Source of the DNA: CAXXOK01 sp035399245
GTDB taxonomy: Bacteria; Bacillota; Clostridia; Christensenellales; Aristaeellaceae
Length of the DNA: 16,167 nt
Reading direction: 5' to 3'
Assembly: GCA_035399245.1 (NCBI GenBank)
Contig: DAOPIR010000052.1
Span: forward strand, 1 to 16,167
Program-made: the position numbers and the translations under genes
In this document: positions 1 through 8,735 of the stretch, in pieces
Layout: each line of letters opens with the position of its first letter
Numbering within the stretch: position 1 is the first letter of the stretch
The notes under the pieces: generated by a model
The model's input: the letters and a program-made list of their open reading frames with translations, nothing else
The model's database searches: none
What the model was told of the DNA's origin: nothing

Positions 1-438
1 CTTCAGCTCGTCATAGATCGCATGGTACAGCCAGTTTCCAGTCAGCTGGTTTTCCATTTCGCCGTGGATCTTTTTGGAAATCAGCGCCGCAAATCCGGCA
101 CATTGGGTACGGTTGGAATAGGTATTACAGGTGTCCCGCACCTCGGTGGTGTGCTTTTTGCAGGGGGTTAGGGTATACCGGTTGTTGTAATAATCCGTCC
201 GGCTCTGGTACTCGTCCTCGTCAATGCCGGCATGGTTCCAGTACGCCTGCTTGCCGTCCACCGTTTCCGGAAATTGCCGGCGAAGCGAATCCCAGTCTAT
301 CGTTATGGCCTGCGCGGAGGATACCAGGCCATGATCCGCGATAATTGCCGGCAGATACGGATTGAAAAAGGAAAACACCAACGCTGCCACGATACAGAAT
401 ATGATCTGCCGGTGCCCGATAAAACGCTTGTTTTTCAT
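1..438 (-). CDS. Membrane-anchored protein with CAGFA motif (5' part only; possible NlpC/P60-like peptidase)
   Basis: The reading frame starts with ATG at 438 and stays open for 146 codons to the window edge, so the C-terminus is missing. Residues 1-40 begin MKNKRFIG and carry a hydrophobic stretch (about 11-33) that would serve as a signal or membrane anchor. Around residue 123 a cysteine sits in the context QCAGFAALISKKIHG. This resembles the catalytic-cysteine helix of CHAP/NlpC-P60-like amidases (C-x-G/A-F-A), but the histidine half of such a site would lie outside the window, so the function is an inference. The start lies 16 nt behind the stop of the cvpA-like gene with a weak AAGGCGG site, which points to one operon. 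It could also be an unrelated secreted protein of this clade. Confidence 0.6.
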   Translation of the reverse strand, partial: MKNKRFIGHRQIIFCIVAALVFSFFNPYLPAIIADHGLVSSAQAITIDWDSLRRQFPETVDGKQAYWNHAGIDEDEYQSRTDYYNNRYTLTPCKKHTTEVRDTCNTYSNRTQCAGFAALISKKIHGEMENQLTGNWLYHAIYDELK

Positions 439-454
439 TGCTATAACCGCCTTT

Positions 455-1162
455 TTAGAATTGTCCGCCGTAGATGAACGTGCTTAACGCATTGCTCTGG
501 AAATATCCTGCGAGCATGCTGTCCTGAACCAGACCGAAAAAAGTATCGTTGGGGAAAACACTTTCAAGCAGCGGCACGGCGGATACAAATACCAGGCACA
601 GGATGCACCCAAGCGCAAACCCGCACACGGCGCCCAACAGCCGGTCGAAGTGCTTGAGGATGGGCAGCTGGAAAAGAACGTTGATAAAGTTCAGGAGCAG
701 CTTTATCAAAATCACAAAGACGATAAAGCATAAAAAATAACTCAGCGCATTGATAATCAGGGTCAGTACGGTTTGGTTGATATAGTCCCCCGCGGAGGTC
801 GTAAGCTGATCGACCGTTGATAAAGCCTGCTGGGTAAACCTGGTTTCCAGAAGATTGCGGAAGATTTCGGGCAGCTTCGTGCTTTCAAGCAAAGCGGAAA
901 GCGTGTCCAGGTTAAGGGCGGAAATCGGGGATAAAGCCAGCATGGACGGTGATTCGCCAACCGAAAACCAGTTGGATAAAACCTCCATGATTTCGGTGTT
1001 GGACGTTACAAGCTGTGCAATTTTCGGGGCGAGCCAGAATAACAGCGGAAACGTTACCAGGCGTGCGGATAAGCTGAGCAGTGATTGCGTAAAGCCGCGA
1101 AAAAATCCAAAGATCGTTGAAAAAGCAATCAGGATAACAATTCCATAATCAATAATATTCAT
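455..1162 (-). CDS. CvpA family integral membrane protein
   Basis: The 235-residue product has the CvpA layout. A first helix with NIIDYGIVILIAF, a glycine/arginine turn (GFFRGF) and a second helix occupy residues 1-50. A long amphipathic, polar segment (about 55-125) follows, then two more helices (about 130-160 and 170-200) around the ILKHFDRLLGAVCGFALG motif, which matches the conserved DRxLGxxxG block of the family. In E. coli CvpA is linked to colicin V production and envelope homeostasis; in Firmicutes its role is poorly defined. The start has AAGGAAAG upstream at good spacing. It is followed after 16 nt by the truncated membrane-anchored gene and is probably co-transcribed with it. The central polar insert seems longer than in short CvpA proteins. 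Confidence 0.8.
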   Translation of the reverse strand: MNIIDYGIVILIAFSTIFGFFRGFTQSLLSLSARLVTFPLLFWLAPKIAQLVTSNTEIMEVLSNWFSVGESPSMLALSPISALNLDTLSALLESTKLPEIFRNLLETRFTQQALSTVDQLTTSAGDYINQTVLTLIINALSYFLCFIVFVILIKLLLNFINVLFQLPILKHFDRLLGAVCGFALGCILCLVFVSAVPLLESVFPNDTFFGLVQDSMLAGYFQSNALSTFIYGGQF

Positions 1163-1181
1163 GTCGTTCTTTCCTTGTGCT

Positions 1182-1211
1182 TATACAATCCATACGGGTC
1201 CTGCCGGGCAA
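1182..1211 (-). promoter_or_regulatory. Weak candidate promoter for the cvpA-like operon
   Basis: On the minus strand a TTGCCC (1206-1211) and TGTATA (1182-1187) pair is separated by 18 nt, 20 nt before the cvpA-like start. Both hexamers are imperfect. The rest of 1163-1403 shows no convincing gene on either strand. Confidence 0.3.
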
Positions 1212-1390
1212 GCGCTGTGCAATCGATCTCTGGCAAGGAAACTTTGTTTCATGCAAAAATGAAAGTATGGAAAACATAAGCCGTCATACGCAGAATATTG
1301 AAGGGAGATCATGATTTTTTCGAAGCAATGGAAGGAAGGGAAATTACGTATCAATTCATATAAATATGGCGGCATCCGTACCGGCAGAAG

Positions 1391-1419
1391 CCTGCTTATC
1401 TTTTTAAAAGATCAGCAGG
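1391..1419. other. 29-nt imperfect dyad over the stop of the small membrane protein
   Basis: The arms CCTGCT/AGCAGG and ATCTTTT/AAAAGAT form a near-perfect inverted repeat with one mismatched position and a one-base centre. It covers the last codons and TAA stop of the minus-strand gene. No T-tract follows on either strand, so it is not a classical intrinsic terminator; it could be an mRNA 3'-end hairpin or a DNA-binding dyad. Confidence 0.35.
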
Positions 1420-1610
1420 GCAACCAGCGCCTCGATAATGCACAATACGATGGCAACCAGCCATGCGAACTTGATGGAGAACCGCCAGAAGTTCCGGCTG
1501 CAGAAGAACAGCGCAATGAAGAAGTTCGCTACAACGATCAGCACGGTGTACAGGACCCAGTTATCGCCCATAGATTTAAGAATATCAATGAATTTAGTGA
1601 CAAAATCCAT
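1404..1610 (-). CDS. Small two-helix membrane protein, unknown function
   Basis: A 68-residue protein beginning MDFVTKFIDILKSMGDNW. It has two hydrophobic helices, about residues 18-38 (WVLYTVLIVVANFFIALFF) and 46-68 (FAWLVAIVLCIIEALVALLIF), joined by a short basic loop CSRNFWRFSIK. The start is well fixed: AAAGGAG lies 7 nt before the ATG, and a near-consensus promoter is just upstream. I do not recognise a family. It stands alone between the cvpA-like gene and the helicase gene. An antisense frame across the same DNA (1311-1784, plus) has a shadow-like composition, and I consider this hydrophobic frame the real gene. Confidence 0.7.
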   Translation of the reverse strand: MDFVTKFIDILKSMGDNWVLYTVLIVVANFFIALFFCSRNFWRFSIKFAWLVAIVLCIIEALVALLIF

Positions 1611-1634
1611 AGTCGTTCTCCTTTAATTTTTTTC

Positions 1635-1663
1635 ACGATACCATACTTTTACAACTGTGTCAA
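1635..1663 (-). promoter_or_regulatory. Near-consensus sigma-A promoter of the small membrane protein
   Basis: On the minus strand TTGACA (1658-1663) is followed after exactly 17 nt by TATCGT (1635-1640). The ribosome binding site and ATG at 1610 lie directly downstream, giving a leader of about 20 nt. The perfect -35 box and optimal spacing suggest strong constitutive expression. The remainder of 1664-1881 shows no gene and no clear terminator for the helicase gene. Confidence 0.7.
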
Positions 1664-1881
1664 TATAAGGGAGTATACAGGTATTATTCAACAGCGCGAT
1701 TGTGGAAATGCCGATGCGCCTGTGTTGATGATTTTACTTATGCAGCGATGGGATGATTATTCATTTATGGCCGCAGCGACGTGACGGCGGGAAGACTAAC
1801 GGTTGATCGTGTGCGGACATCCTGAAGCGGCATACCCGTACGCTTGACGGCAATCGCAAACGAAGAAGACCCGGCAGCCTG

Positions 1882-4149
<2,268 letters not shown>

Positions 4150-4162
4150 GCCGCACCTCTAG

Positions 4163-4176
4163 CAAACGTTTGTTCT
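4163..4176. promoter_or_regulatory. LexA (SOS) box, 12 of 14 to the Bacillus consensus
   Basis: Read on the minus strand the site is AGAACAAACGTTTG, against CGAACRNRYGTTYC for Firmicutes LexA. The GAAC and GTT cores are intact and only the two outermost bases differ. It lies between the -10 box and the ribosome binding site of the helicase gene, a position where LexA would block transcription. Its core CAAACGTTTG (4163-4172) is a perfect palindrome. Confidence 0.65.
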
Positions 4177-4177
4177 C

Positions 4178-4206
4178 ATTATGGCACGGATTGCCGCAAA
4201 CCGCAA
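4178..4206 (-). promoter_or_regulatory. Candidate promoter of the helicase gene
   Basis: TTGCGG (4201-4206) and CATAAT (4178-4183) on the minus strand are 17 nt apart. The -10 box matches 5 of 6 positions and the -35 box is weak. The LexA-like box starts two bases downstream of the -10 hexamer, which supports the assignment. Confidence 0.5.
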
Positions 4207-4230
4207 TAGGCGGCGGAAAAGGAGTATAGT

Positions 4231-4265
4231 AAAAGCGGGCGGCGGCCGTTTTTGGCCGCTGCCCG
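4231..4265 (-). terminator. Intrinsic terminator of the VWA gene
   Basis: CGGGC-g-GCGGCC (4236-4247) and GGCCGC-t-GCCCG (4254-4265) form an 11-pair stem with one mismatch and a 6-nt loop. On the minus strand it is followed by GCTTTTACT, a short T-run. It begins 15 nt after the VWA stop. Confidence 0.65.
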
Positions 4266-4279
4266 TTATTGTATATGGA

Positions 4280-4930
4280 TTATTGCTTATCGCGTCCCGT
4301 AAAGTCGGTTTTAATCGCGTCGTTCCAGCCGCGCATCTCCCGGTCGCCGGTGCGGAAATGGGTAACGGCGCTGCTCATGGCGCGGTAGTTGGTAGCTACG
4401 CCCTGGCTGTCGGCATGGTAGTTCTGGGCGCGGTCTTTGGCAATGCCGTACTGCGCGGCGGTTGTCACGGCGTCGATGTTGGCGCCCAGAAAGATAAACT
4501 CCCAGCTATGCTCAGCCTTCAGCGTTTCGATCCTGCGGCGCACCGCGTCAAGCGTGTACTCGCGGCTGGCGTTCTCCTCGCCGTCGGTGATGATAACGAC
4601 CAGCGTGCTCTCCGGCCTATAGGCAGAATCGGTGTGCTTTTGCGCGTTTGCGATCTTATCCAGCGTCATGCCGATGGCGTCGATCAGCGCGGTTGAGCCG
4701 CCGGCGCAATAATCGTCGCTTGTGATGGGGCGCACGCCGCACAGGTCGGTGCGGTCGTGCAGCAGGCGGACATGCGAGTCAAACAGCACGGTGGTGATCC
4801 TGCACGCGCCCGCCTGCTGCTGCTGCTTTTGCAACATCGCGTTGTAGCCGCCGATGGTGTCGCTTTCCAGCCCGCCCATCGATCCGCTCTTATCCAGAAT
4901 AAATACAAGCTCTTTCCAATCTTTTTTCAT
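4280..4930 (-). CDS. von Willebrand factor A (VWA) domain protein
   Basis: 216 residues, essentially one VWA domain with a complete metal-ion-dependent adhesion site: DKSGS (D13, S15, S17), T80 in GGSTAL and D116 in ITDGEEN. There is no signal peptide or membrane helix, so it is probably cytoplasmic, like TerY-type VWA proteins that act as scaffolds in phosphorylation or stress systems. A QKQQQQ run follows the first helix. The ATG has a full AAGGAGG site 7 nt upstream. It is divergent from the macrodomain gene, with 95 nt between the two starts, and ends at a clear terminator. The exact partner is unknown; co-regulation with the macrodomain protein is an inference from the arrangement. Confidence 0.85.
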   Translation of the reverse strand: MKKDWKELVFILDKSGSMGGLESDTIGGYNAMLQKQQQQAGACRITTVLFDSHVRLLHDRTDLCGVRPITSDDYCAGGSTALIDAIGMTLDKIANAQKHTDSAYRPESTLVVIITDGEENASREYTLDAVRRRIETLKAEHSWEFIFLGANIDAVTTAAQYGIAKDRAQNYHADSQGVATNYRAMSSAVTHFRTGDREMRGWNDAIKTDFTGRDKQ

Positions 4931-4959
4931 GGGTATGCCTCCTTGCCTGTGTTACCTGT

Positions 4960-4967
4960 AGTATACT
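4960..4967. promoter_or_regulatory. Palindromic AGTATACT, candidate shared -10 for divergent genes
   Basis: AGTATACT reads TATACT on both strands and lies between the divergent VWA and macrodomain genes at a suitable distance from both starts. Neither side has a good -35 box. A small hairpin (GTCGC 4987-4991 with GCGAC 4999-5003) would sit in the macrodomain leader. Confidence 0.3.
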
Positions 4968-5025
4968 GGATGGGACGGAGCTTAAGGTCGCCTGTAAAGC
5001 GACAAAAAACAAAGAGGTGGAGCGC

Positions 5026-6045
5026 GTGCCGCTGAAAATTGTGCGGGACAACATTGTGCATATACAGGCTGACGCGATTGTCAACGCCGCTAACGACCGG
5101 CTGCTGCCCGGCGGCGGCGTGTGCGGATCGATATTCGACGTCGCCGGATACGACCAGATGCGGGCGGCATGTGAGGCAATCGGCGGCTGCGAGACCGGCA
5201 AGGCCGTTATCACGCCCGGCTTTCGGCTGCCGGCACGGTATGTGATCCATACGGTGGGGCCCGTGTGGCAGGGCGGCGGTCAGGGCGAGGAACAGCTGCT
5301 GCGCGCCTGCTACCGCAGCGCTATGGCGCTGGCCGTGGAGCGGGGCCTGCAGTCCGTCGCGTTTCCGCTGCTGGCATCCGGCATTTACGGCTATCCCAAG
5401 GACCAGGCGCTGCAGGTGGCCATCAGTGAAATCAGTGCGTTTCTGCTGGAAAACGAGCTGGACGTCATCCTTGTGGTGTACGACGCGCAGTCGTTCCGGC
5501 TTTCGTGGAAGCTGTTTGCGGGGATCGCCGCCTATATCGACGACCAGTATGTGCAGGCCCGCATTGATCGGGCGCACCTGCGCGCGCGGCCCGGCGTGCT
5601 GACGGGCGAGTGTGCACAGCGCATTGCCCGGCAAGCGGATGTATACGCGGCATACGATGCCAAGGCGGAGCCCGCCCCCACGCTGGAGGACGCGATCGAC
5701 AGCCGGATGGGGCCGTTTACCCCCACGCTGCTGGCGCTGATTGATGCCGGGGGCATGACGGACGTCGCGGTGTATAAGCGGGCGAACATCGACCGCAAGC
5801 TGTTTTCCAAGATCCGCTCCAACCCGGGCTACCGGCCCTCCAAGCCGACGGCGGTCGCGCTGGCGGTAGCGCTGCGGCTGTCCCTGCCGCAGACGCAGGA
5901 CTTGCTGTCCCGCGCGGGCTACACGCTGTCCCGGGCACAGAAGGCGGATATCATCGTGGAATATTTCATCAGCCGGGGCAACTATAACATTCACGAGATC
6001 AACGAGGCGCTGTTCGCCTTTGACCAGCCCTTGCTGGGCGCATAA
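5026..6045 (+). CDS. Macrodomain (ADP-ribose binding/processing) protein with conserved C-terminal helical domain
   Basis: I place the start at GTG 5026, with AGAGGTGG five bases upstream and the product opening MPLKIVRDNIVHIQADAIVNAAN as macrodomains do; the earlier GTG at 5017 has no ribosome binding site. Residues 1-160 are the macrodomain: NAAN (20-23), PGGGVCGSIFDVAG, TVGPVW and LLASGIYGYPK. In the loop where MacroD-type hydrolases have GVDGxIH, this protein has GVCGSIF, so the Asp and His are Cys and Phe. Residues about 225-339 form a second, helical domain (VYKRANIDRKLFSKIRSNPGYRPSKPTA through FAYDQPLLG-like FAFDQPLLG) that I know as a common C-terminal companion in Firmicutes and that looks like a helix-turn-helix. 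Substrate unknown: ADP-ribosylated protein, nucleic acid or an NAD-derived signal. Confidence 0.85.
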   Translation: MPLKIVRDNIVHIQADAIVNAANDRLLPGGGVCGSIFDVAGYDQMRAACEAIGGCETGKAVITPGFRLPARYVIHTVGPVWQGGGQGEEQLLRACYRSAMALAVERGLQSVAFPLLASGIYGYPKDQALQVAISEISAFLLENELDVILVVYDAQSFRLSWKLFAGIAAYIDDQYVQARIDRAHLRARPGVLTGECAQRIARQADVYAAYDAKAEPAPTLEDAIDSRMGPFTPTLLALIDAGGMTDVAVYKRANIDRKLFSKIRSNPGYRPSKPTAVALAVALRLSLPQTQDLLSRAGYTLSRAQKADIIVEYFISRGNYNIHEINEALFAFDQPLLGA

Positions 6046-6110
6046 AACAATCGACGGCAGCGCGCGTAATCGCAAAACCGCGCGGATATCCATTCACAGC
6101 ATACGGCGGA

Positions 6111-6139
6111 TTGCTGCCCCTGGTCATTTGTGATACAAT
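6111..6139 (+). promoter_or_regulatory. Promoter of the YARHG protein gene
   Basis: TTGCTG (6111-6116), 17 nt, TACAAT (6134-6139), with the ribosome binding site and ATG 27-42 nt further on. No intrinsic terminator is evident between the macrodomain stop and this promoter; a CGCGCG/CGCGCG stem near 6060-6085 lacks a T-tract. Confidence 0.6.
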
Positions 6140-6180
6140 CAAGGCAACCGATCGACCGGAGTCCGGAAGGAGAATGGACG

Positions 6181-7062
6181 ATGAAAAAGAGAATGCTCGC
6201 CGCGCTGGTGGCGCTGTGCCTGCTGCTGGCGCCGGCGCTGGCCATGGCGCGGCAGTACATCATCCCCGACAGCGATACGCGGCGGCTGACCGAGACCGAG
6301 CTGTGGGACTGGGATTATGAGTCGCTGGGTTATATCCTCAATGAAATCTTTGCCCGCTACGGCTATGTGTTCCAGTCCGGCGGGCAGTACGAGGCCTATT
6401 TTTCCAAGCTTTCGTGGTATACAAAGAACGCGAGCGACGACAACCAGACGCTGGTCTACAACCGGCTGACGGCGCTGGAGTGGGACAACGAGGCGCTGGT
6501 GAAGGAAGTGCGCGCGCAGATGCGCAACAGCGGCAACTACAACACCGGCGGCAAGCACTATCTGGATTACATCACCTTTGACGAGGACACCGGCGGCGAA
6601 TATGAAACGGAGCTTGATTTTACCTACCAGAGCTTCAGTGCCAACCAGAAATTTGCCGTCTATTCCGCGCCGAGCACGTCATCCTACCGCGGCGCAAACG
6701 GCAAGGCCTGCGTCAGCACCAACGGCCCCGTGTACGTGGCCGGCTGGGAAGACGGCTGGCTTTTGGTGATGTACGATACCAACAGCGGCGCCGTGCGCGT
6801 GGGCTATGTTCGGGGCAGCGAGATCAGCGGCAGCGTCAGCGCCCCCTATCTGGCATTTGCCTACACCAAGGCCAACTGCACCTGCAGCGTAAACCTGACC
6901 GACGACCCCCTGACCGGCAGCACCGCGATTGTGCGGCTTGCCGAAGGGCAGCAGGTTACCTTCCTTGCCGTGTATAACGGCGGCGGCAACTGGGCCTATG
7001 TGGAAACAACAGTCGGCGGCCAGTCCGTGCGCGGGTTCCTCCCGCTGAGCACGGTGCAGTAG
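6181..7062 (+). CDS. Secreted YARHG-domain protein with SH3-like C-terminal part
   Basis: The start at 6181 is set by GGAAGGAG upstream and by a clean signal peptide MKKRMLAALVALCLLLAPALAMA (cleavage near residue 23). Residues 24-83 match the YARHG domain: YIIPDSDTRRLTETEL, then LNEIFARYGYVF, then YFSKLSWYTKN. Residues about 155-215 (FAVYSAPSTSSYRG to VGYVRGSEI) and 225-293 (ending VRGFLPLSTVQ) look like two SH3b-type barrels: each has a YSAPS/NLTDDP-like start, a GW/NWAYV strand and a GYV/GFL end. SH3b domains often bind cell wall. The 293-residue protein is probably extracellular or wall-associated; YARHG function is not established. The gene 37 nt downstream may be in the same transcript. 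Confidence 0.8.
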   Translation: MKKRMLAALVALCLLLAPALAMARQYIIPDSDTRRLTETELWDWDYESLGYILNEIFARYGYVFQSGGQYEAYFSKLSWYTKNASDDNQTLVYNRLTALEWDNEALVKEVRAQMRNSGNYNTGGKHYLDYITFDEDTGGEYETELDFTYQSFSANQKFAVYSAPSTSSYRGANGKACVSTNGPVYVAGWEDGWLLVMYDTNSGAVRVGYVRGSEISGSVSAPYLAFAYTKANCTCSVNLTDDPLTGSTAIVRLAEGQQVTFLAVYNGGGNWAYVETTVGGQSVRGFLPLSTVQ

Positions 7063-7099
7063 CGGGGAGCCGCCTGACAAAGAGCAGGAGTTAAGGATA

Positions 7100-7513
7100 A
7101 TGGAGCTGACCAGAGAAGAAATCCAAACCGTTCGGGATAAGGCCGAAGCGAACGCGCAAGCGCATGAAATCTACAGGCAAACCGGCAAAGCTTCCGGGAT
7201 AAAGCAGCACGCGGCGGCCATCTGGTCGGATGCGCAGCTATTGTACGAGTATACCGAGTACTTAATGACGTTTTCCTATACCGGGCTGCTGGAGCTGCAG
7301 GCCCTGGCGGCTTACGGAAAACAGTTTTTGAATGCAGAAGCACAGCCTAAAACCCTGCAGGCCCTCTATCGGGACATCTCCCCCAAGAAAGCGGGCATCC
7401 TCCTCCAAAACGATCTGGCACACTACATTGCCGTACGTGCGAACCTGGCCGCCGAGCTGGGGGAAGCGCTGCGCCATGTTGATCCGGATACGGTAACCCT
7501 GAAAGACGAATAA
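7100..7513 (+). CDS. Small cytoplasmic helical protein, unknown function
   Basis: 137 residues, start ATG 7100 with AGGAG nine bases upstream. It has no signal peptide or membrane segment. The sequence is rich in Ala, Glu, Leu and Gln and should be mostly alpha-helical, with segments MELTREEIQTVRDKAEANAQAHEIY, WSDAQLLYEYTEYLMTFSYTGLLELQALAAYGK and LLQNDLAHYIAVRANLAAELGEALRHV. I do not recognise a family. It follows the YARHG gene by 37 nt, with no promoter seen between them, and is closed by a terminator at 7541-7568, so the two probably form one unit. Confidence 0.65.
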   Translation: MELTREEIQTVRDKAEANAQAHEIYRQTGKASGIKQHAAAIWSDAQLLYEYTEYLMTFSYTGLLELQALAAYGKQFLNAEAQPKTLQALYRDISPKKAGILLQNDLAHYIAVRANLAAELGEALRHVDPDTVTLKDE

Positions 7514-7540
7514 ACACCAGGCCGACGGGACCCAAGCAGG

Positions 7541-7568
7541 AAGGCTGCCACATGCGGAGCGGCTTTTT
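7541..7568 (+). terminator. Probable intrinsic terminator after the YARHG operon
   Basis: AGGCTGC (7542-7548) pairs with GCGGCTT (7559-7565) over seven positions including two G-U pairs, with a 10-nt loop, running into TTTTT (7564-7568). It lies 28 nt after the stop. Confidence 0.5.
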
Positions 7569-7674
7569 ACAGCTGTCGGAAAAGGTACATGAATTACCAT
7601 AAAATAACAGTTAATTATGCCGCAATCCCTTGCAGATAAAGGATAAACCGGCTATGGATCACCGCGGGCAATCA

Positions 7675-7703
7675 TTGTTTTATAACGATGCATATGGTAT
7701 ACT
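7675..7703 (+). promoter_or_regulatory. Promoter of the Ig-like secreted protein gene
   Basis: TTGTTT (7675-7680), 17 nt, TATACT (7698-7703). The mRNA leader would be about 120 nt, longer than usual here; it contains a CATCC-GCGT-GGATG hairpin near 7760-7774 and no T-tract. Apart from this promoter and the terminator at 7541-7568, the gap 7514-7832 shows nothing else. Confidence 0.5.
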
Positions 7704-7832
7704 GAAAGAAGCAGACCGGGCAAAACGGCAAGTTGCGGCAAGATCATTCCACAGAGAATGCATCCGCGTGGATGTGACAATCGCAGCGTAACCGCCGCCA
7801 TGGTGTACAACGGGGATAAAGGAGAGATTAGG

Positions 7833-8531
7833 ATGAAAAAGGTTCTGGCGCTTATTTTAGCTTTGCTGGTGCTGCTGATATCCGTGTCCGCGTTTGCGGC
7901 CGGAAAACTCAGCGTTACACAGGAAAACTTTATCGTGATCAACAGCTACTGGATGTACGGCTATGCGTATGCAAGGGTTGACAATATCGGGGATAAGCCC
8001 ATTAAGGTCAACGCCGGAGTTTTGGAAATTTTCGATACGAACGGGGATGCCATCACGTCTTCAGATTATTTGGACGCATATGCGGAGTATCTGCAGCCCG
8101 GCGAATATACCTATGCGTATATTTATGACGAGATTGAGGATGTTGAGGAATCCGATGTGGATGATTACATGCTCACGATCACCGGCAAGAGCGACAATGA
8201 CTATACTACGCTGCGCCTTCCCGTAACCACGGATTACGCGGAGGATGTGGAAGAGGGATGGTCTACCTATAATTACATGTACGCGACCGTAACCAATAAT
8301 ACCGATGAACCGCTCTATGATGTGGAAGTGGTGCTGGTACTGCTGGATGCCGACGGCAATATCCTGTATATGAGTGACGCGGATATGTACAGCGACAAGG
8401 CAATTATGCCCGGCAGCTCCATTCAGATCAAGGAATATGTCGATTCCGATTTTATTGACTGGTACGAAACAGAGGGCATACAGCCCGCATCGGTTGACGC
8501 GATCGCCTTTGTGAACGTGGAACAGGACTAA
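7833..8531 (+). CDS. Secreted acidic protein with two Ig-like (FxLYD-type) repeats
   Basis: The start at 7833 follows AAAGGAGAGATTAGG and gives a signal peptide MKKVLALILALLVLLISVSAFAA; the upstream extension of the open frame (from 7758) has no ribosome binding site. The mature protein (about 209 residues) is rich in Asp, Glu and Tyr. Two beta-sandwich-like repeats can be aligned: YGYAYARVDNIGDKPIKVNAGVLEIFDTNGDAI with the later YNYMYATVTNNTDEPLYDVEVVLVLLDADGNIL, each followed by a LQPGEY / IMPGSS turn. This is the FxLYD pattern seen in many secreted Firmicutes proteins. No anchor or sorting signal is visible. Function unknown; an extracellular role is inferred from the signal peptide. Confidence 0.75.
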   Translation: MKKVLALILALLVLLISVSAFAAGKLSVTQENFIVINSYWMYGYAYARVDNIGDKPIKVNAGVLEIFDTNGDAITSSDYLDAYAEYLQPGEYTYAYIYDEIEDVEESDVDDYMLTITGKSDNDYTTLRLPVTTDYAEDVEEGWSTYNYMYATVTNNTDEPLYDVEVVLVLLDADGNILYMSDADMYSDKAIMPGSSIQIKEYVDSDFIDWYETEGIQPASVDAIAFVNVEQD

Positions 8532-8700
8532 GCGCGGCGCGCTGCGGCAAACAGCCTGCCACGGCGCAATTTGTGCACTGCGGCAGATGCAACGCCGCGT
8601 AAGGCGGGCAAGCGCAAATGTGCACGCGAAGTCTTCCGTGCGCCGATACGGCATGATGGAACCCCGAAAATATCCGGTTGACACCGCAATCCCGTGCCAT
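8532..8700 (+). other. Gene-free GC-rich spacer with stem-loops
   Basis: No coding frame is supported. CGCGGCG (8533-8539) can pair with CGCCGCG (8593-8599), enclosing smaller stems such as CTGCC/GGCAG, and GTGCACG (8620-8626) can pair with CGTGCGC (8637-8643). None is followed by a T-tract, so neither is a standard terminator for the gene ending at 8531. An additional TTGACA (8678-8683) lacks a matching -10 box. Confidence 0.4.
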
Positions 8701-8703
8701 CCA

Positions 8704-8732
8704 TTGACATTCCCCCCGATTCATATTATGAT
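8704..8732 (+). promoter_or_regulatory. Strong sigma-A promoter of the speA leader RNA
   Basis: TTGACA (8704-8709), exactly 17 nt, TATGAT (8727-8732): perfect -35, 5 of 6 at -10, optimal spacing. Transcription would start near 8739, about 450 nt before the speA start codon. Confidence 0.75.
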
Positions 8733-8735
8733 ATC

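Noticed and set aside
1311..1784. 157-residue open frame on the plus strand with a good-looking AAGGGAG before its ATG
   Set aside because: It runs antisense across the small membrane protein gene and its promoter, which have far stronger signals. The predicted protein has low-complexity shadow-like composition with no hydrophobic core or known motif.
6060..6085. CGCGCG/CGCGCG inverted repeat after the macrodomain gene as a terminator
   Set aside because: No T-tract follows and the loop is long; it may be chance in GC-rich DNA.
4927..6093. 388-residue open frame on the minus strand across the macrodomain gene
   Set aside because: No motifs, rich in Arg/Gln/His typical of antisense frames, and the plus frame is an unmistakable macrodomain protein.
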